NCBI GenBank assembly: GCA_963169195.1
Contig: CAUJDN010000013.1
Coordinates: 1 to 57,406 of the forward strand
Direction of reading: 5' to 3'
Source: Acidobacteriota bacterium
Lineage (GTDB): Bacteria > Acidobacteriota > Vicinamibacteria > Vicinamibacterales > UBA2999
Length of the DNA: 57,406 nucleotides
The notes below the pieces were generated by a model. The model was given only the letters and a program-made list of their open reading frames with translations. It was not told where the DNA came from and made no database searches. Shown here one piece after another: positions 26,319-37,923 of the stretch. Position 1 is the stretch's first letter. Each line of letters begins with the position of its first letter. Position numbers and translations under genes: made by a program.

Positions 26319-27292
26319 TGGACCCGCTGTTCCTGGCCTTTCTGGCCCAGCACGACGATGCGGCCTGGCACCGGGCGGTGGACCGCCTGCAGAATGCCAC
26401 GCACCCGGTCGATCGCGCGGCGGTCCGCATCTGGCTGCACTTCTACCCGATGCGGCTGCAGCGAGCCGTGGAGGCGGCTGCCGATTCAGCGGCCCTCGAG
26501 CATCACCTGCGGCTGGAGGGAACCTGGCGCCTGGACCAGCAGCGGGAAACCTCGCACTGGTTCCTCTTCGGCCACCGCTTCTGGCCGCAGGCGCGCGAGG
26601 CCGTGCGCGCGTTCGCCAGCCGGGCGGTCGTCCCCGGCAGCCTCGATCTGGCTGCGCAGATCCAGGCGGTGGCCCGCGACCTGGGCGACCGGCTGCAGGT
26701 GGATCCCTCCTGGCTCGTCGGCATCGTGGCGGTCGCGATGCGCACCCTGCAGCAGGTCGGCCTGCCTGCGATCGACCCGAGTCGTGATGGGGCCGTGGGC
26801 GGCCGGATCGTCGGGCAGGAGGCGAGCCCCGACGAGATCGTGGCCCGGAGGTGTCGTCGCGGCTCACAGGGCGTGTGGGGGTTCTTCCGCGGCCGCCGGC
26901 GCGAGTGGCCGGTCACCTTCGACGAGCGGAGGCCCGACGGCTCGTTCAGGCTCATCGAGACGCAGCACCTCACCACCGCGGCGGGGTGCGACATGCGCGA
27001 CTACCGGTCGCAGGACGCCCGATGCACGGAGGGACCGATCCCCGTGCAATGCCGGTCCTGGTCGTGCGGCTCGTGCTGGGTCGGGGTGCTGGCCGGCGCC
27101 GAGCACCTCTCGCCCGTCGATGCGCGCGAGCGCGCCACCATCTCGGGCCTGGGCTACATCACCACCGAGGAGGCCCGGCCCGTCATCCGGCTCGCCTGCA
27201 TGGCGCAGGCCACGGGACCGGTGGCCATCGTCATTCCGCCGTGGAACGGCCAGGTCGGTGTGCGCCTCGAGCGGGTGCGTCGTGAGGCGTAG
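26318..27292 (+). CDS. Protein with C-terminal plant-type [2Fe-2S] ferredoxin domain
   Basis: A 324-aa cytoplasmic protein. Residues 1-200 are helical and match nothing I know; there are many His, Trp and Arg residues (WFLFGHRFWPQ, GIVAVAMRTLQQVGLP). The C-terminal third carries a plant-type ferredoxin cluster site: C245-x4-C250-x2-C253 (QCRSWSCGSCWVG), then C294 in IRLACMAQATG. Two extra cysteines (C224, C236) precede the site. The ferredoxin part normally donates electrons to a partner enzyme; here the N-terminal domain may be that partner or a docking module. It is coupled by TGATG to the small helical protein upstream. Confidence 0.7.
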   Translation: MDPLFLAFLAQHDDAAWHRAVDRLQNATHPVDRAAVRIWLHFYPMRLQRAVEAAADSAALEHHLRLEGTWRLDQQRETSHWFLFGHRFWPQAREAVRAFASRAVVPGSLDLAAQIQAVARDLGDRLQVDPSWLVGIVAVAMRTLQQVGLPAIDPSRDGAVGGRIVGQEASPDEIVARRCRRGSQGVWGFFRGRRREWPVTFDERRPDGSFRLIETQHLTTAAGCDMRDYRSQDARCTEGPIPVQCRSWSCGSCWVGVLAGAEHLSPVDARERATISGLGYITTEEARPVIRLACMAQATGPVAIVIPPWNGQVGVRLERVRREA

Positions 27293-27310
27293 AATGTTCC
27301 CCTGCCGCGT

Positions 27311-28333
27311 ATGATTCGCAAGCCTGTTGTCCTCATCACTGGTGCCGGCGGCGAGATTGGCCACGGCCTCATCTCGCGCCTTGCGACGGGCGGCGACCGC
27401 GCGGTCATCACGCTGGACGTCAACCGGCTCGAGCCCACGCTCGCCAGGCTCGTCCAGCGCGAGTTCGTCGGATCGATCCTCGACCAGGCGCTGCTCGAGC
27501 GCATCATGTCGGAGTACGAGATCGACGCCGTGTACCACCTGGCGGCGCTGCTCTCCACCCGTGCGGAGTTCACCCCGCTCACGGCGCACCAGGTGAACGT
27601 GGAAGGCACGCTCGGCCTGCTCGAGTTCGCGCAGCGCGAAGCCGAGTCGCACGGGCGGCCGGTGGTGTTCCTGTATCCCTCCTCCATCGCCGCCTACGGG
27701 TTGCCGAGCCTGGACGGGAAGCGTCGGGCGGGCCGCGTGGCCGAGGACGCGCACAACACGCCCACGACGATGTACGGCTGCAACAAGCTGTACTGCGAAC
27801 AGCTGGGCCGCTACTACGCGCGCTTCTACAAGCAATTGTCGGCCACGCCCCAGGCCGGGCGGGTGGACTTCCGATGCGTGCGGTTTCCCGGCCTCATCTC
27901 GGCGGTCACGGTGCCCTCTGGCGGCACGTCCGACTACGCGCCGGAGATGATTCACGCCGCGGCGAAGGGTGAGGCGTACGCGTGTTTCGTGAGGCCCGAC
28001 ACCCGCATCCCGTTCATGGCGATGCCCGACGGTGTCGAGGCGCTGCTCCGCCTGGCGGCCGCGCCGCGCGAGCGCTTGACGCGGACGGCGTACAACGTCG
28101 CGGCGTTCAATCCGTCCGCCGACGAGATCCGTGCCGAGGTCCTGCGGGCCTTCCCGGAGGCCACCCTCACCTGGAAGACGGATGAGAAGCGGCAGGGCAT
28201 CGTGGATTCATGGCCCGAGGACGTGGACGATTCGGCGGCCCGCCGCGACTGGGGGTTTGCCCCCGCCTTCGATTTCGCGCGGGCCTTCCACGAGTACCTG
28301 ATCCCGACGATCAGGGAACGGTATGCGAGGTAG
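27311..28333 (+). CDS. SDR-type L-threonine 3-dehydrogenase (NAD-dependent epimerase fold)
   Basis: A 340-aa extended SDR enzyme. The NAD site is GAGGEIG (11-17), and the catalytic residues are S124/S125 (YPSSIAAYG) and Y155-x3-K159 (MYGCNKL). Two segments point to the UDP-galactose-epimerase-like threonine dehydrogenase family rather than a sugar epimerase: RFPGLISAVTVPSGGTSDYA and DTRIPFMAMPDGVEAL. It would oxidise L-threonine to 2-amino-3-ketobutyrate. TAGAAT at 27290-27295 is a likely -10, giving a leader of about nine bases. A plain sugar epimerase is the main alternative. Confidence 0.85.
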   Translation: MIRKPVVLITGAGGEIGHGLISRLATGGDRAVITLDVNRLEPTLARLVQREFVGSILDQALLERIMSEYEIDAVYHLAALLSTRAEFTPLTAHQVNVEGTLGLLEFAQREAESHGRPVVFLYPSSIAAYGLPSLDGKRRAGRVAEDAHNTPTTMYGCNKLYCEQLGRYYARFYKQLSATPQAGRVDFRCVRFPGLISAVTVPSGGTSDYAPEMIHAAAKGEAYACFVRPDTRIPFMAMPDGVEALLRLAAAPRERLTRTAYNVAAFNPSADEIRAEVLRAFPEATLTWKTDEKRQGIVDSWPEDVDDSAARRDWGFAPAFDFARAFHEYLIPTIRERYAR

Positions 28334-28391
28334 GTTCTCCGGTTCCCGGGTGCTCAGGTTCCGAGGTGCTGGTGCGCGGGGGAGGGTGTGG

Positions 28392-29714
28392 ATGGGACGT
28401 GGCGGTGCAGGATGGCGCCCGGGGCTGTGCGCGCTGGTGGCGGGCGTGGCGGGTCCGAGCGCGCAGGCGCCGCAGGCCGATCCGCTGCGGGCCATCGCCG
28501 AGCGCTACGTCCGGCTGGTCCTGGGCGTGGGGCAGCACGACGGCGACTACGTGGATGCCTACTACGGCCCGGCCGAGTGGAAGACGGAGGCCGAGTCCGG
28601 CAGGGCGCCGCTGGCCGCCCTGGATGCGGAGGCGCAGAGCATCGAGCGCGACCTGGCCACCACGGGCGTGACGCCCCCGGTGGCTGCTGACGGGGACCTG
28701 TGGACGTTGCGCCGCCAGTATCTCGCCAGGCAGCTCTCGGCGGTTCGCGCACGGCTCTCCATGCTGCAGGGCCGGACGCTCACGTTCGACGAGGAGTCGC
28801 AGGCGCTGTACGACGCGGTCGCGCCGACGCACACCGAGGCCGAGTTCGAAGGGATCCTGAAGGACCTCGACGGTCGCGTGCCGGGCGCCGGGACGCTGAT
28901 CGAGCGCTACGATCGGTACAGACAACAGTTCGTCATCCCGCCCGCACGGCTGGACCGCGTGTTCCAGGAAGCCATCCGAGCCTGCCGCGAGCGCACGCTG
29001 AGACACGTGACGCTACCGGCCGATGAGCGCTTCACCGTGGAGTACGTCACGGGGAAGTCGTGGTCGGGATACAACTGGTACCAGGGGAACTACCGCAGCG
29101 TCATCCAGGTGAACACCGACCTCCCCATCCACATCGACCGCGCCGTGGACCTGGCCTGCCACGAAGGATATCCCGGCCACCATGTCTACAACGTGCTCCT
29201 CGAGAAGCACCTGATGCGCGATCGCGGGTGGGTGGAGTACAGCGTCTATCCGCTGTTCTCGCCGCAGTCGCTCATCGCGGAGGGCACGGCGAATGTCGGG
29301 ATCGAGGTGGCCTTCTCCCGCGACGACCGCCTGGCCTTCGAGCGCGACGTGCTGTTCCCGTTGGCGGGCCTCGACGGCATGCGCGTCACCGGCTACTACG
29401 AGGTCCTCGCCCTGGTGGACCGGCTGTCCTATGCGGGCAACGAGGCCGCACGCCGCTACCTCGATGGCGTCATCGACCGGGCCGGGACGACGGCGTGGCT
29501 GGAGCGGTACGCGATGTACCCGAAGCCGCGCGCCGAGCAGCGCGTCCGGTTCATCGACCAGTACCGCAGCTACGTCATCAACTACAACCTCGGCAGGGAC
29601 CTCGTGCGGCAGTACGTGGAGTCCCGGGCGGGCCGCGGCGCCACGCCAGAGCGCCGCTGGCGTGAATTCGTGGCGCTGCTGTCCTCGCCGCGGTTGCCGT
29701 CGGGGTTGAAGTGA
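28392..29714 (+). CDS. DUF885 family secreted zinc peptidase-like protein
   Basis: A 440-aa protein with a signal peptide (GLCALVAGVAGPSAQA). The DUF885 zinc site is present as CHEGYPGHH (about 256-264), with a following Glu in SLIAEGTANVGIE, so catalysis is plausible. The family is related to gluzincin-type carboxypeptidases. The protein is likely periplasmic and its substrate is unknown. ATG 28392 has GGAGG 6 nt upstream. GTG 28386 and an upstream ATG at 28323 are possible but would put Arg-rich, word-repeat-derived residues ahead of the signal peptide. Confidence 0.86.
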   Translation: MGRGGAGWRPGLCALVAGVAGPSAQAPQADPLRAIAERYVRLVLGVGQHDGDYVDAYYGPAEWKTEAESGRAPLAALDAEAQSIERDLATTGVTPPVAADGDLWTLRRQYLARQLSAVRARLSMLQGRTLTFDEESQALYDAVAPTHTEAEFEGILKDLDGRVPGAGTLIERYDRYRQQFVIPPARLDRVFQEAIRACRERTLRHVTLPADERFTVEYVTGKSWSGYNWYQGNYRSVIQVNTDLPIHIDRAVDLACHEGYPGHHVYNVLLEKHLMRDRGWVEYSVYPLFSPQSLIAEGTANVGIEVAFSRDDRLAFERDVLFPLAGLDGMRVTGYYEVLALVDRLSYAGNEAARRYLDGVIDRAGTTAWLERYAMYPKPRAEQRVRFIDQYRSYVINYNLGRDLVRQYVESRAGRGATPERRWREFVALLSSPRLPSGLK

Positions 29715-29845
29715 GCAGAGAGCACGAGGGGGCTTGAGGGCCTTGGGGCTCGGAGTCTTGGGGCTTGGGCCCAGAGGGCCGCGGAGCGAAGGGCCTGCGC
29801 TCCTGAGCGTCACGCTTCTTCGTGCCTTCGTGTGACGAGTGGCAT

Positions 29846-30829
29846 ATGCGCTGTGTGGAGATCGCCACGTTCGGCCCGCCCGAAGGGATGCGCCTCGTCG
29901 AGCGCCCGGATCCGGTGGCGGGCCCAGGCGAGGTGTTGATTGACGTCGACGCGGCCGGCGTGAACCGGCCCGACGTGATCCAGCGCTACGGTCGGTACCC
30001 CCCGCCGCCGGGGGCGTCGGATGTCCCGGGGCTCGAGGTGGCGGGAAGGGTGCTGGCCGCAGGAGCGGGCGTGCAGCGGTGGCGCGCCGGCGATCCGGTG
30101 TGCGCGCTGGTTTCGGGTGGCGGCTACGCGGAGCGTTGCGTGGCGCCCGAGGCGCAGTGCCTGCCCGTCCCGGCCGGGCTGTCGATGACCGAGGCGGCGG
30201 CGCTTCCCGAGACGTTCTTCACCGTCTGGACCAACGTGTTCCAGCGCGGGCGCCTCTCGACTGGTGAATGGCTGCTGCTGCACGGCGGGACGAGCGGAAT
30301 CGGCACGACCGCGATCCAACTGGCTGTGGTGCGCGGTGCCCACGTGGCGGCCACCGCCGGCAGCGACGAGAAGTGCGTGGCTTGCCGGCGGCTGGGCGCC
30401 GCCCATGCCTGGAACTACCGCACGACCGACTGGGTGGAGACCATGCGCGAGGCAACGGGCGGCCGGGGCGCCGACGTCGTGCTCGACATGGTCGGCGGCG
30501 ACTACACGGCACGTAACCTGGACGCCCTCGCCACGGAGGGGCGCCTGGTGCAGATTGCCTTCCTCAAGAGCTCCCGTGTCGAGCTCGACCTGATGCAGGT
30601 GATGCGCCGACGGCTGTGGATCACCGGCTCGACATTGCGGCCGCGCACGCCGGCTGAGAAGGGCGCCATCGCCCGCGAGCTGGAGGCCCAGGTCTGGCCG
30701 CTCCTCGGCACGCGGCGGATTGCCCCGGTCATCGACACGGTGTTCCCGCTGGCAGCCGTGGCCGATGCGCACCGCCGGATGGAAGCCGGCGCGCACGTGG
30801 GGAAGCTGGTCCTCGATGTCCGGGCCTGA
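29846..30829 (+). CDS. PIG3-type NAD(P)H quinone oxidoreductase
   Basis: A 327-aa zinc-independent MDR enzyme. The order is GroES-like domain (VDAAGVNRPDVIQRYGRYP), then the Rossmann domain with GGTSGIGTTAIQLA. The substrate loop NRPD and the tail FPLAAVADAHRRMEAGAHVG are typical of TP53I3/PIG3-like quinone reductases. It reduces quinones with NADPH. ATG 29846 starts RCVEIATFGPPEGM, as in homologues. Its end overlaps the MFS gene by 14 nt, so it heads a three-gene unit with the MFS transporter and aldo-keto reductase. Confidence 0.9.
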   Translation: MRCVEIATFGPPEGMRLVERPDPVAGPGEVLIDVDAAGVNRPDVIQRYGRYPPPPGASDVPGLEVAGRVLAAGAGVQRWRAGDPVCALVSGGGYAERCVAPEAQCLPVPAGLSMTEAAALPETFFTVWTNVFQRGRLSTGEWLLLHGGTSGIGTTAIQLAVVRGAHVAATAGSDEKCVACRRLGAAHAWNYRTTDWVETMREATGGRGADVVLDMVGGDYTARNLDALATEGRLVQIAFLKSSRVELDLMQVMRRRLWITGSTLRPRTPAEKGAIARELEAQVWPLLGTRRIAPVIDTVFPLAAVADAHRRMEAGAHVGKLVLDVRA

Positions 30830-31988
30830 GCGACTGTTCACGGCGCGCTTCGCGCTGATGTTCCTGTTCAGCTTCACGGTCTTCCTGTCCGCGTTCCAGC
30901 TGTTCCCGACGGCACCTTTCCACATCCTGTCGCTTGGCGGCTCGCGGAGCGAGGCCGGGCTGTTCCTCGGCTTCCTCACCTATGCATCGGCGATCGCCGC
31001 ACCGCTGACGGGGGCCGTGGCCGACCGGCTGGGCAAGCGCCGCGTGCTGCTGGTCTGTTCCTCGGCCATCGCCGTCTTCTCGGCGCTCTACGCCATCGTT
31101 CCCGCCTACGAGCTGGTGCTCGGCCTGGCCATCGTCCATGGCGTGTTCTGGTCCGGGCTGCTCTCGGCGTCCGGCGCGTACGTGACCGACGCGGTCCCGC
31201 CCTCGCGCCGCGCGGAGGGGCTCAGCTACTGGGGCTTCGCCAGCATCATCGCCGTCGCGATGGCCCCGTCGATCGGCCTGTGGGTGTTCGATCGCGGCGG
31301 CTGGGCGGCGCTGTGCGCGGAAGCCTCGGTCCTCAACGTGCTCATGACGGCCATTGCGTGGCGCCTGCCTCCCGACGTGCCGCGGCCGCCCGCGATGCCC
31401 CAACGGCTGCAGGACCTGGTCGAGTGGCGCGTGCTCGTCCTCGGGGTCACCCTCTTCCTCTACGCGTTCAGCTATGGCGGCATCACCAGTTTCGCGGCGC
31501 TGCACGCGGAGGCGCAGGGTGTGACCCCGCGCGCGCTCTACTTCACGGCGTTCGCCGTGGCGATCATCCTCACGCGGCCCTTCATCGCCCGGTACGCCGA
31601 CCAGGTGGGTCACCGCCGGGTCATCATCCCGTGCCTGGTGGCCGTGGCCGCGGGCGTGGCGCTCCTCTCGATGGCCAGCACCCGGACGGGTTTCGTCGTG
31701 TCCGCCTTCGTCTTCGGGACCGGCTTCGGATCGGCCTACCCTATCTTCGTCGCGCACCTGATGAAGCGCGTGGACCAGCGGCGCCGGGGCGCCACCTTCG
31801 GGGCGCTCATCGGCGCCTTCGACACGGGAATCGGCACCGGGTCGATCGCGATGGGATGGCTGAGCGATCATTACGGCCTCGGCCGCGCCTTCGCCGTCGC
31901 CGCGTCCCTGGCCGCGCTGTCGATCCCGTACTACTTGTTCATGGAGAAGCGACCGTGGAGTACGTCCGACTCGGCTCGACCGGCCTGA
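30816..31988 (+). CDS. MFS transporter
   Basis: A 390-aa major facilitator protein with about twelve hydrophobic segments. The loop 2-3 motif is GAVADRLGKRRVLL, and the symmetric second-half motif is RYADQVGHRRVIIPC. The family substrate cannot be read from sequence; drug or metabolite efflux is usual for this type. The gene starts within the end of the quinone reductase (ATG 30816, 14-nt overlap), and its own end overlaps the aldo-keto reductase by 34 nt. That is strong evidence of a translationally coupled operon. Confidence 0.9.
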   Translation: MSGPERLFTARFALMFLFSFTVFLSAFQLFPTAPFHILSLGGSRSEAGLFLGFLTYASAIAAPLTGAVADRLGKRRVLLVCSSAIAVFSALYAIVPAYELVLGLAIVHGVFWSGLLSASGAYVTDAVPPSRRAEGLSYWGFASIIAVAMAPSIGLWVFDRGGWAALCAEASVLNVLMTAIAWRLPPDVPRPPAMPQRLQDLVEWRVLVLGVTLFLYAFSYGGITSFAALHAEAQGVTPRALYFTAFAVAIILTRPFIARYADQVGHRRVIIPCLVAVAAGVALLSMASTRTGFVVSAFVFGTGFGSAYPIFVAHLMKRVDQRRRGATFGALIGAFDTGIGTGSIAMGWLSDHYGLGRAFAVAASLAALSIPYYLFMEKRPWSTSDSARPA

Positions 31989-32932
31989 AGGTCTCGCGCC
32001 TCTGCCTCGGCACGATGACCTACGGCACGCCGGTGTGGCGTCCGTGGGTCCTCGACGAGCCGGCGAGCCGTCCGTTCATCAAGCGGGCGCTGGAGCACGG
32101 CATCAACTTCTTCGACACCGCCGACATGTACTCGCAGGGCGTCAGCGAGGAGGTCGTGGGCCGGGCCCTCAGGGACATGACGTCACGGCACGAGGTGGTC
32201 ATCGCGACCAAGGTGTTCTACCCGGTGGCCGAGCATCCCAATGGCCGAGGCCTGTCGCGCAAGCACATCGTCGAGGCCATCGACGGATCGCTCCGTCGGC
32301 TGGGTACCGATTTCGTGGACCTGTACCAGATCCATCGCTTCGATCCCGAGACGCCCATCGAGGAGACGCTGGAGGCGCTCCACGACGTGGTGAAGGCCGG
32401 CAAGGCGCGCTATATCGGCGCGTCCAGCATGTACGCCTGGCAGTTCGCGAAGATGCTCCACACGCAGCAGCGGCGCGGGTGGGCGCGCTTCGTCTCGATG
32501 CAGAACCACTACAACCTGGTGTACCGTGAAGAGGAGCGGGAGATGATCCCGCTGTGCCTGGACGAAGGCATCGGGCTCATCCCGTGGAGCCCCCTGGCGC
32601 GCGGGTTCCTGGCCGGCAACCGTCGGCGGGGCCGCACGGACGCCACGCCACGGGATCAGCACGACGAGTACGGCCACACCCTCTACTACACCGATGCGGA
32701 TCACGACGTCGCCGATCGCGTGGTGGAGGTGGCCGGGGCCCGGGGCGTCCTCCCCATTCAGGTCGCCCTGGCCTGGGTCCTCCGCCAGCCGGGCGTGACG
32801 GCGCCCATCATCGGTGCCTCGAAGGTCGAGCAGCTCGACCAGCTCGTGGCGGGCCTCGGCGTCCGGCTGTCAGAGGAGGAGGCGCAGGCCGTCGAAGCGC
32901 CCTATCGGCCGCACAGGGTCCTCGGGCACTGA
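31955..32932 (+). CDS. Aldo/keto reductase
   Basis: A 325-aa NADPH-dependent oxidoreductase with the AKR barrel. The catalytic tetrad is visible: Asp and Tyr in FFDTADMYSQG, Lys in VVIATKVFYP and His in DLYQIHRFDPETP. The nucleotide-binding end is PIIGASKVEQLDQL. It resembles the AKR/YajO-type enzymes acting on aldehydes or ketones. GTG 31955 (EYVRLGSTGLKVS follows) fits homologues, with GGAG 8 nt upstream, inside the end of the MFS gene. It closes the three-gene unit and is convergent with metH. Confidence 0.9.
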   Translation: MEYVRLGSTGLKVSRLCLGTMTYGTPVWRPWVLDEPASRPFIKRALEHGINFFDTADMYSQGVSEEVVGRALRDMTSRHEVVIATKVFYPVAEHPNGRGLSRKHIVEAIDGSLRRLGTDFVDLYQIHRFDPETPIEETLEALHDVVKAGKARYIGASSMYAWQFAKMLHTQQRRGWARFVSMQNHYNLVYREEEREMIPLCLDEGIGLIPWSPLARGFLAGNRRRGRTDATPRDQHDEYGHTLYYTDADHDVADRVVEVAGARGVLPIQVALAWVLRQPGVTAPIIGASKVEQLDQLVAGLGVRLSEEEAQAVEAPYRPHRVLGH

Positions 32933-32941
32933 GGGGACCGT

Positions 32942-32962
32942 GACGGGTGGACCCCACCCGTC
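32942..32962. terminator. Bidirectional hairpin between aldo-keto reductase gene and metH
   Basis: A perfect 9-bp stem GACGGGTGG/CCACCCGTC with a 3-nt loop lies between two convergent genes. There is no T-tract on either strand, so it would be an atypical GC-only terminator. Confidence 0.55.
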
Positions 32963-32989
32963 CGCAACCCCATCGCGGTGCCCGGACCC

Positions 32990-36744
<3,755 letters not shown>

Positions 36745-36745
<1 letters not shown>

Positions 36746-37701
36746 CAGGCCTTGAGCCTCCGGCGTCGCGGTTTCGTGCCCACGGCCAGCAGCACGACGA
36801 AGGGATCGCCCTGGGTGCGCGCGCCCACGCGGACGCGCACGTCGGTCAGTCCGGCGCCGGTGAGCAGCGCCTCGAGTTGGGTGTCGGTGAAACCCTGCCA
36901 GCGGTCCCCGAGCGCGTCGCGCACCCAGCCTTCGTCGTGGGAACGGAGGTCGAGCACGAGCACGCGGCCCTCCTCGCGAAGGACCCGGACCGCCTCGGCG
37001 ACGGCAAGCCCCGGGTCGGCGGCGTGGTGCAGGGCCTGCGACAGCAGCGCCACGTCCATCGTCCCGTCGTCGATGGGCACGCGCTCGAGCTCGCCGCGCT
37101 TCCAGGTGATGTTGCGGATGTGGCGTCGGGCGGCGAGCGCCCGCGCCCGGGTCAGCACGTCCGCCGAGCGATCCACGGCCACGACCTTGCGCGCCCACAG
37201 CGCCGTTTCGATGGCGAGATACCCTTCGCCGCAGCCCAGGTCCGCCACGTCCAGTGGCGGGAGCAGCAGGCCGAGGGCGCGCGACCAGGCGGCCCAGCTG
37301 CGGCCCGGCACGAGCTGGCGCCCGTCGCGCGTGTCGGGCCCGGCATGGCGATCGAAGTTCTCGCGCCGCAGCCGGAGCACCTCCTGCAGCCGCGCCTCGT
37401 CGGCCTTGAGGGCGGCGCTGCCGGCGGCCTCAGCGAACTGCGCCTCGAGGAGGGGCCACAGGGCGTGGCCCGCCGCGTGGAGCGACGGCGAGAGGCGGTA
37501 GTAGGTGAACGCGCGGTCCCGGTCCTCGGCCACGAGCCCGGCGTCCTTCAGCAGGCCCAGGTGACGCGAGACGCCGGACTGGGCGAGCCCCAGGATGCCG
37601 GTGAGCTCCTTGACGTTGAAGCGGTCCCTCGCCAGCACCCGGAGCAGCCTCAGCCGGGCGTCGTCGCCGAGCAGGCGATAGAGGGCGGAGGCCTCTTTCA
37701 T
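36745..37701 (-). CDS. ArsR-SAM methyltransferase fusion regulator (SahR-like), metH-linked
   Basis: A 318-aa protein. Residues 1-75 form an ArsR winged helix ([15 protein letters not shown], recognition helix [15 protein letters not shown], wing FTYYRLSP). Residues about 135-310 form a class I methyltransferase fold with the SAM motif D154-LGCGEG and later [10 protein letters not shown]. This architecture is that of SahR, a repressor described in Proteobacteria that senses S-adenosylhomocysteine. Placement immediately before metH (TGATG overlap) supports that role here. ATG 37701 is preferred because a -35/-10 pair puts transcription start on it; ATG 37707 is two codons upstream. A paralogue precedes ahcY. 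Confidence 0.87.
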
Positions 37702-37737
37702 ATCCATAAATGTAGATGAATAGATTGACGTCTGCAA
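37701..37737 (-). promoter_or_regulatory. Promoter and candidate SahR operator of the metH regulator
   Basis: On the minus strand TTGCAG (37737-37732), a 17-nt spacer and TACATT (37714-37709) form a good sigma-70-type promoter. Seven nt later comes the ATG at 37701. Overlapping the -10 and start is the 18-mer TATCCATAAATGTAGATG (plus strand 37701-37718). It matches the site at the ahcY-linked regulator at 12 of 18 positions. Repressor binding here would block transcription of its own gene and metH. Confidence 0.6.
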
Positions 37738-37923
37738 GCCGGATTGCGCCCGGGGCGGCGGCGGGGGATAATCAGCGGTCTGATACGCGCGTGAAACCCC
37801 GTGCCGTGGCCCGCGGTACCCGAAGCGATCGGGAGGCGGCTGCGGCCCGGCCCAGACGTCACTTTTTCGGAGAGGCAGGTGCGACTCCCCCGGGCGGGTG
37901 GGGCCGTGGCTGTCTGAAACACC

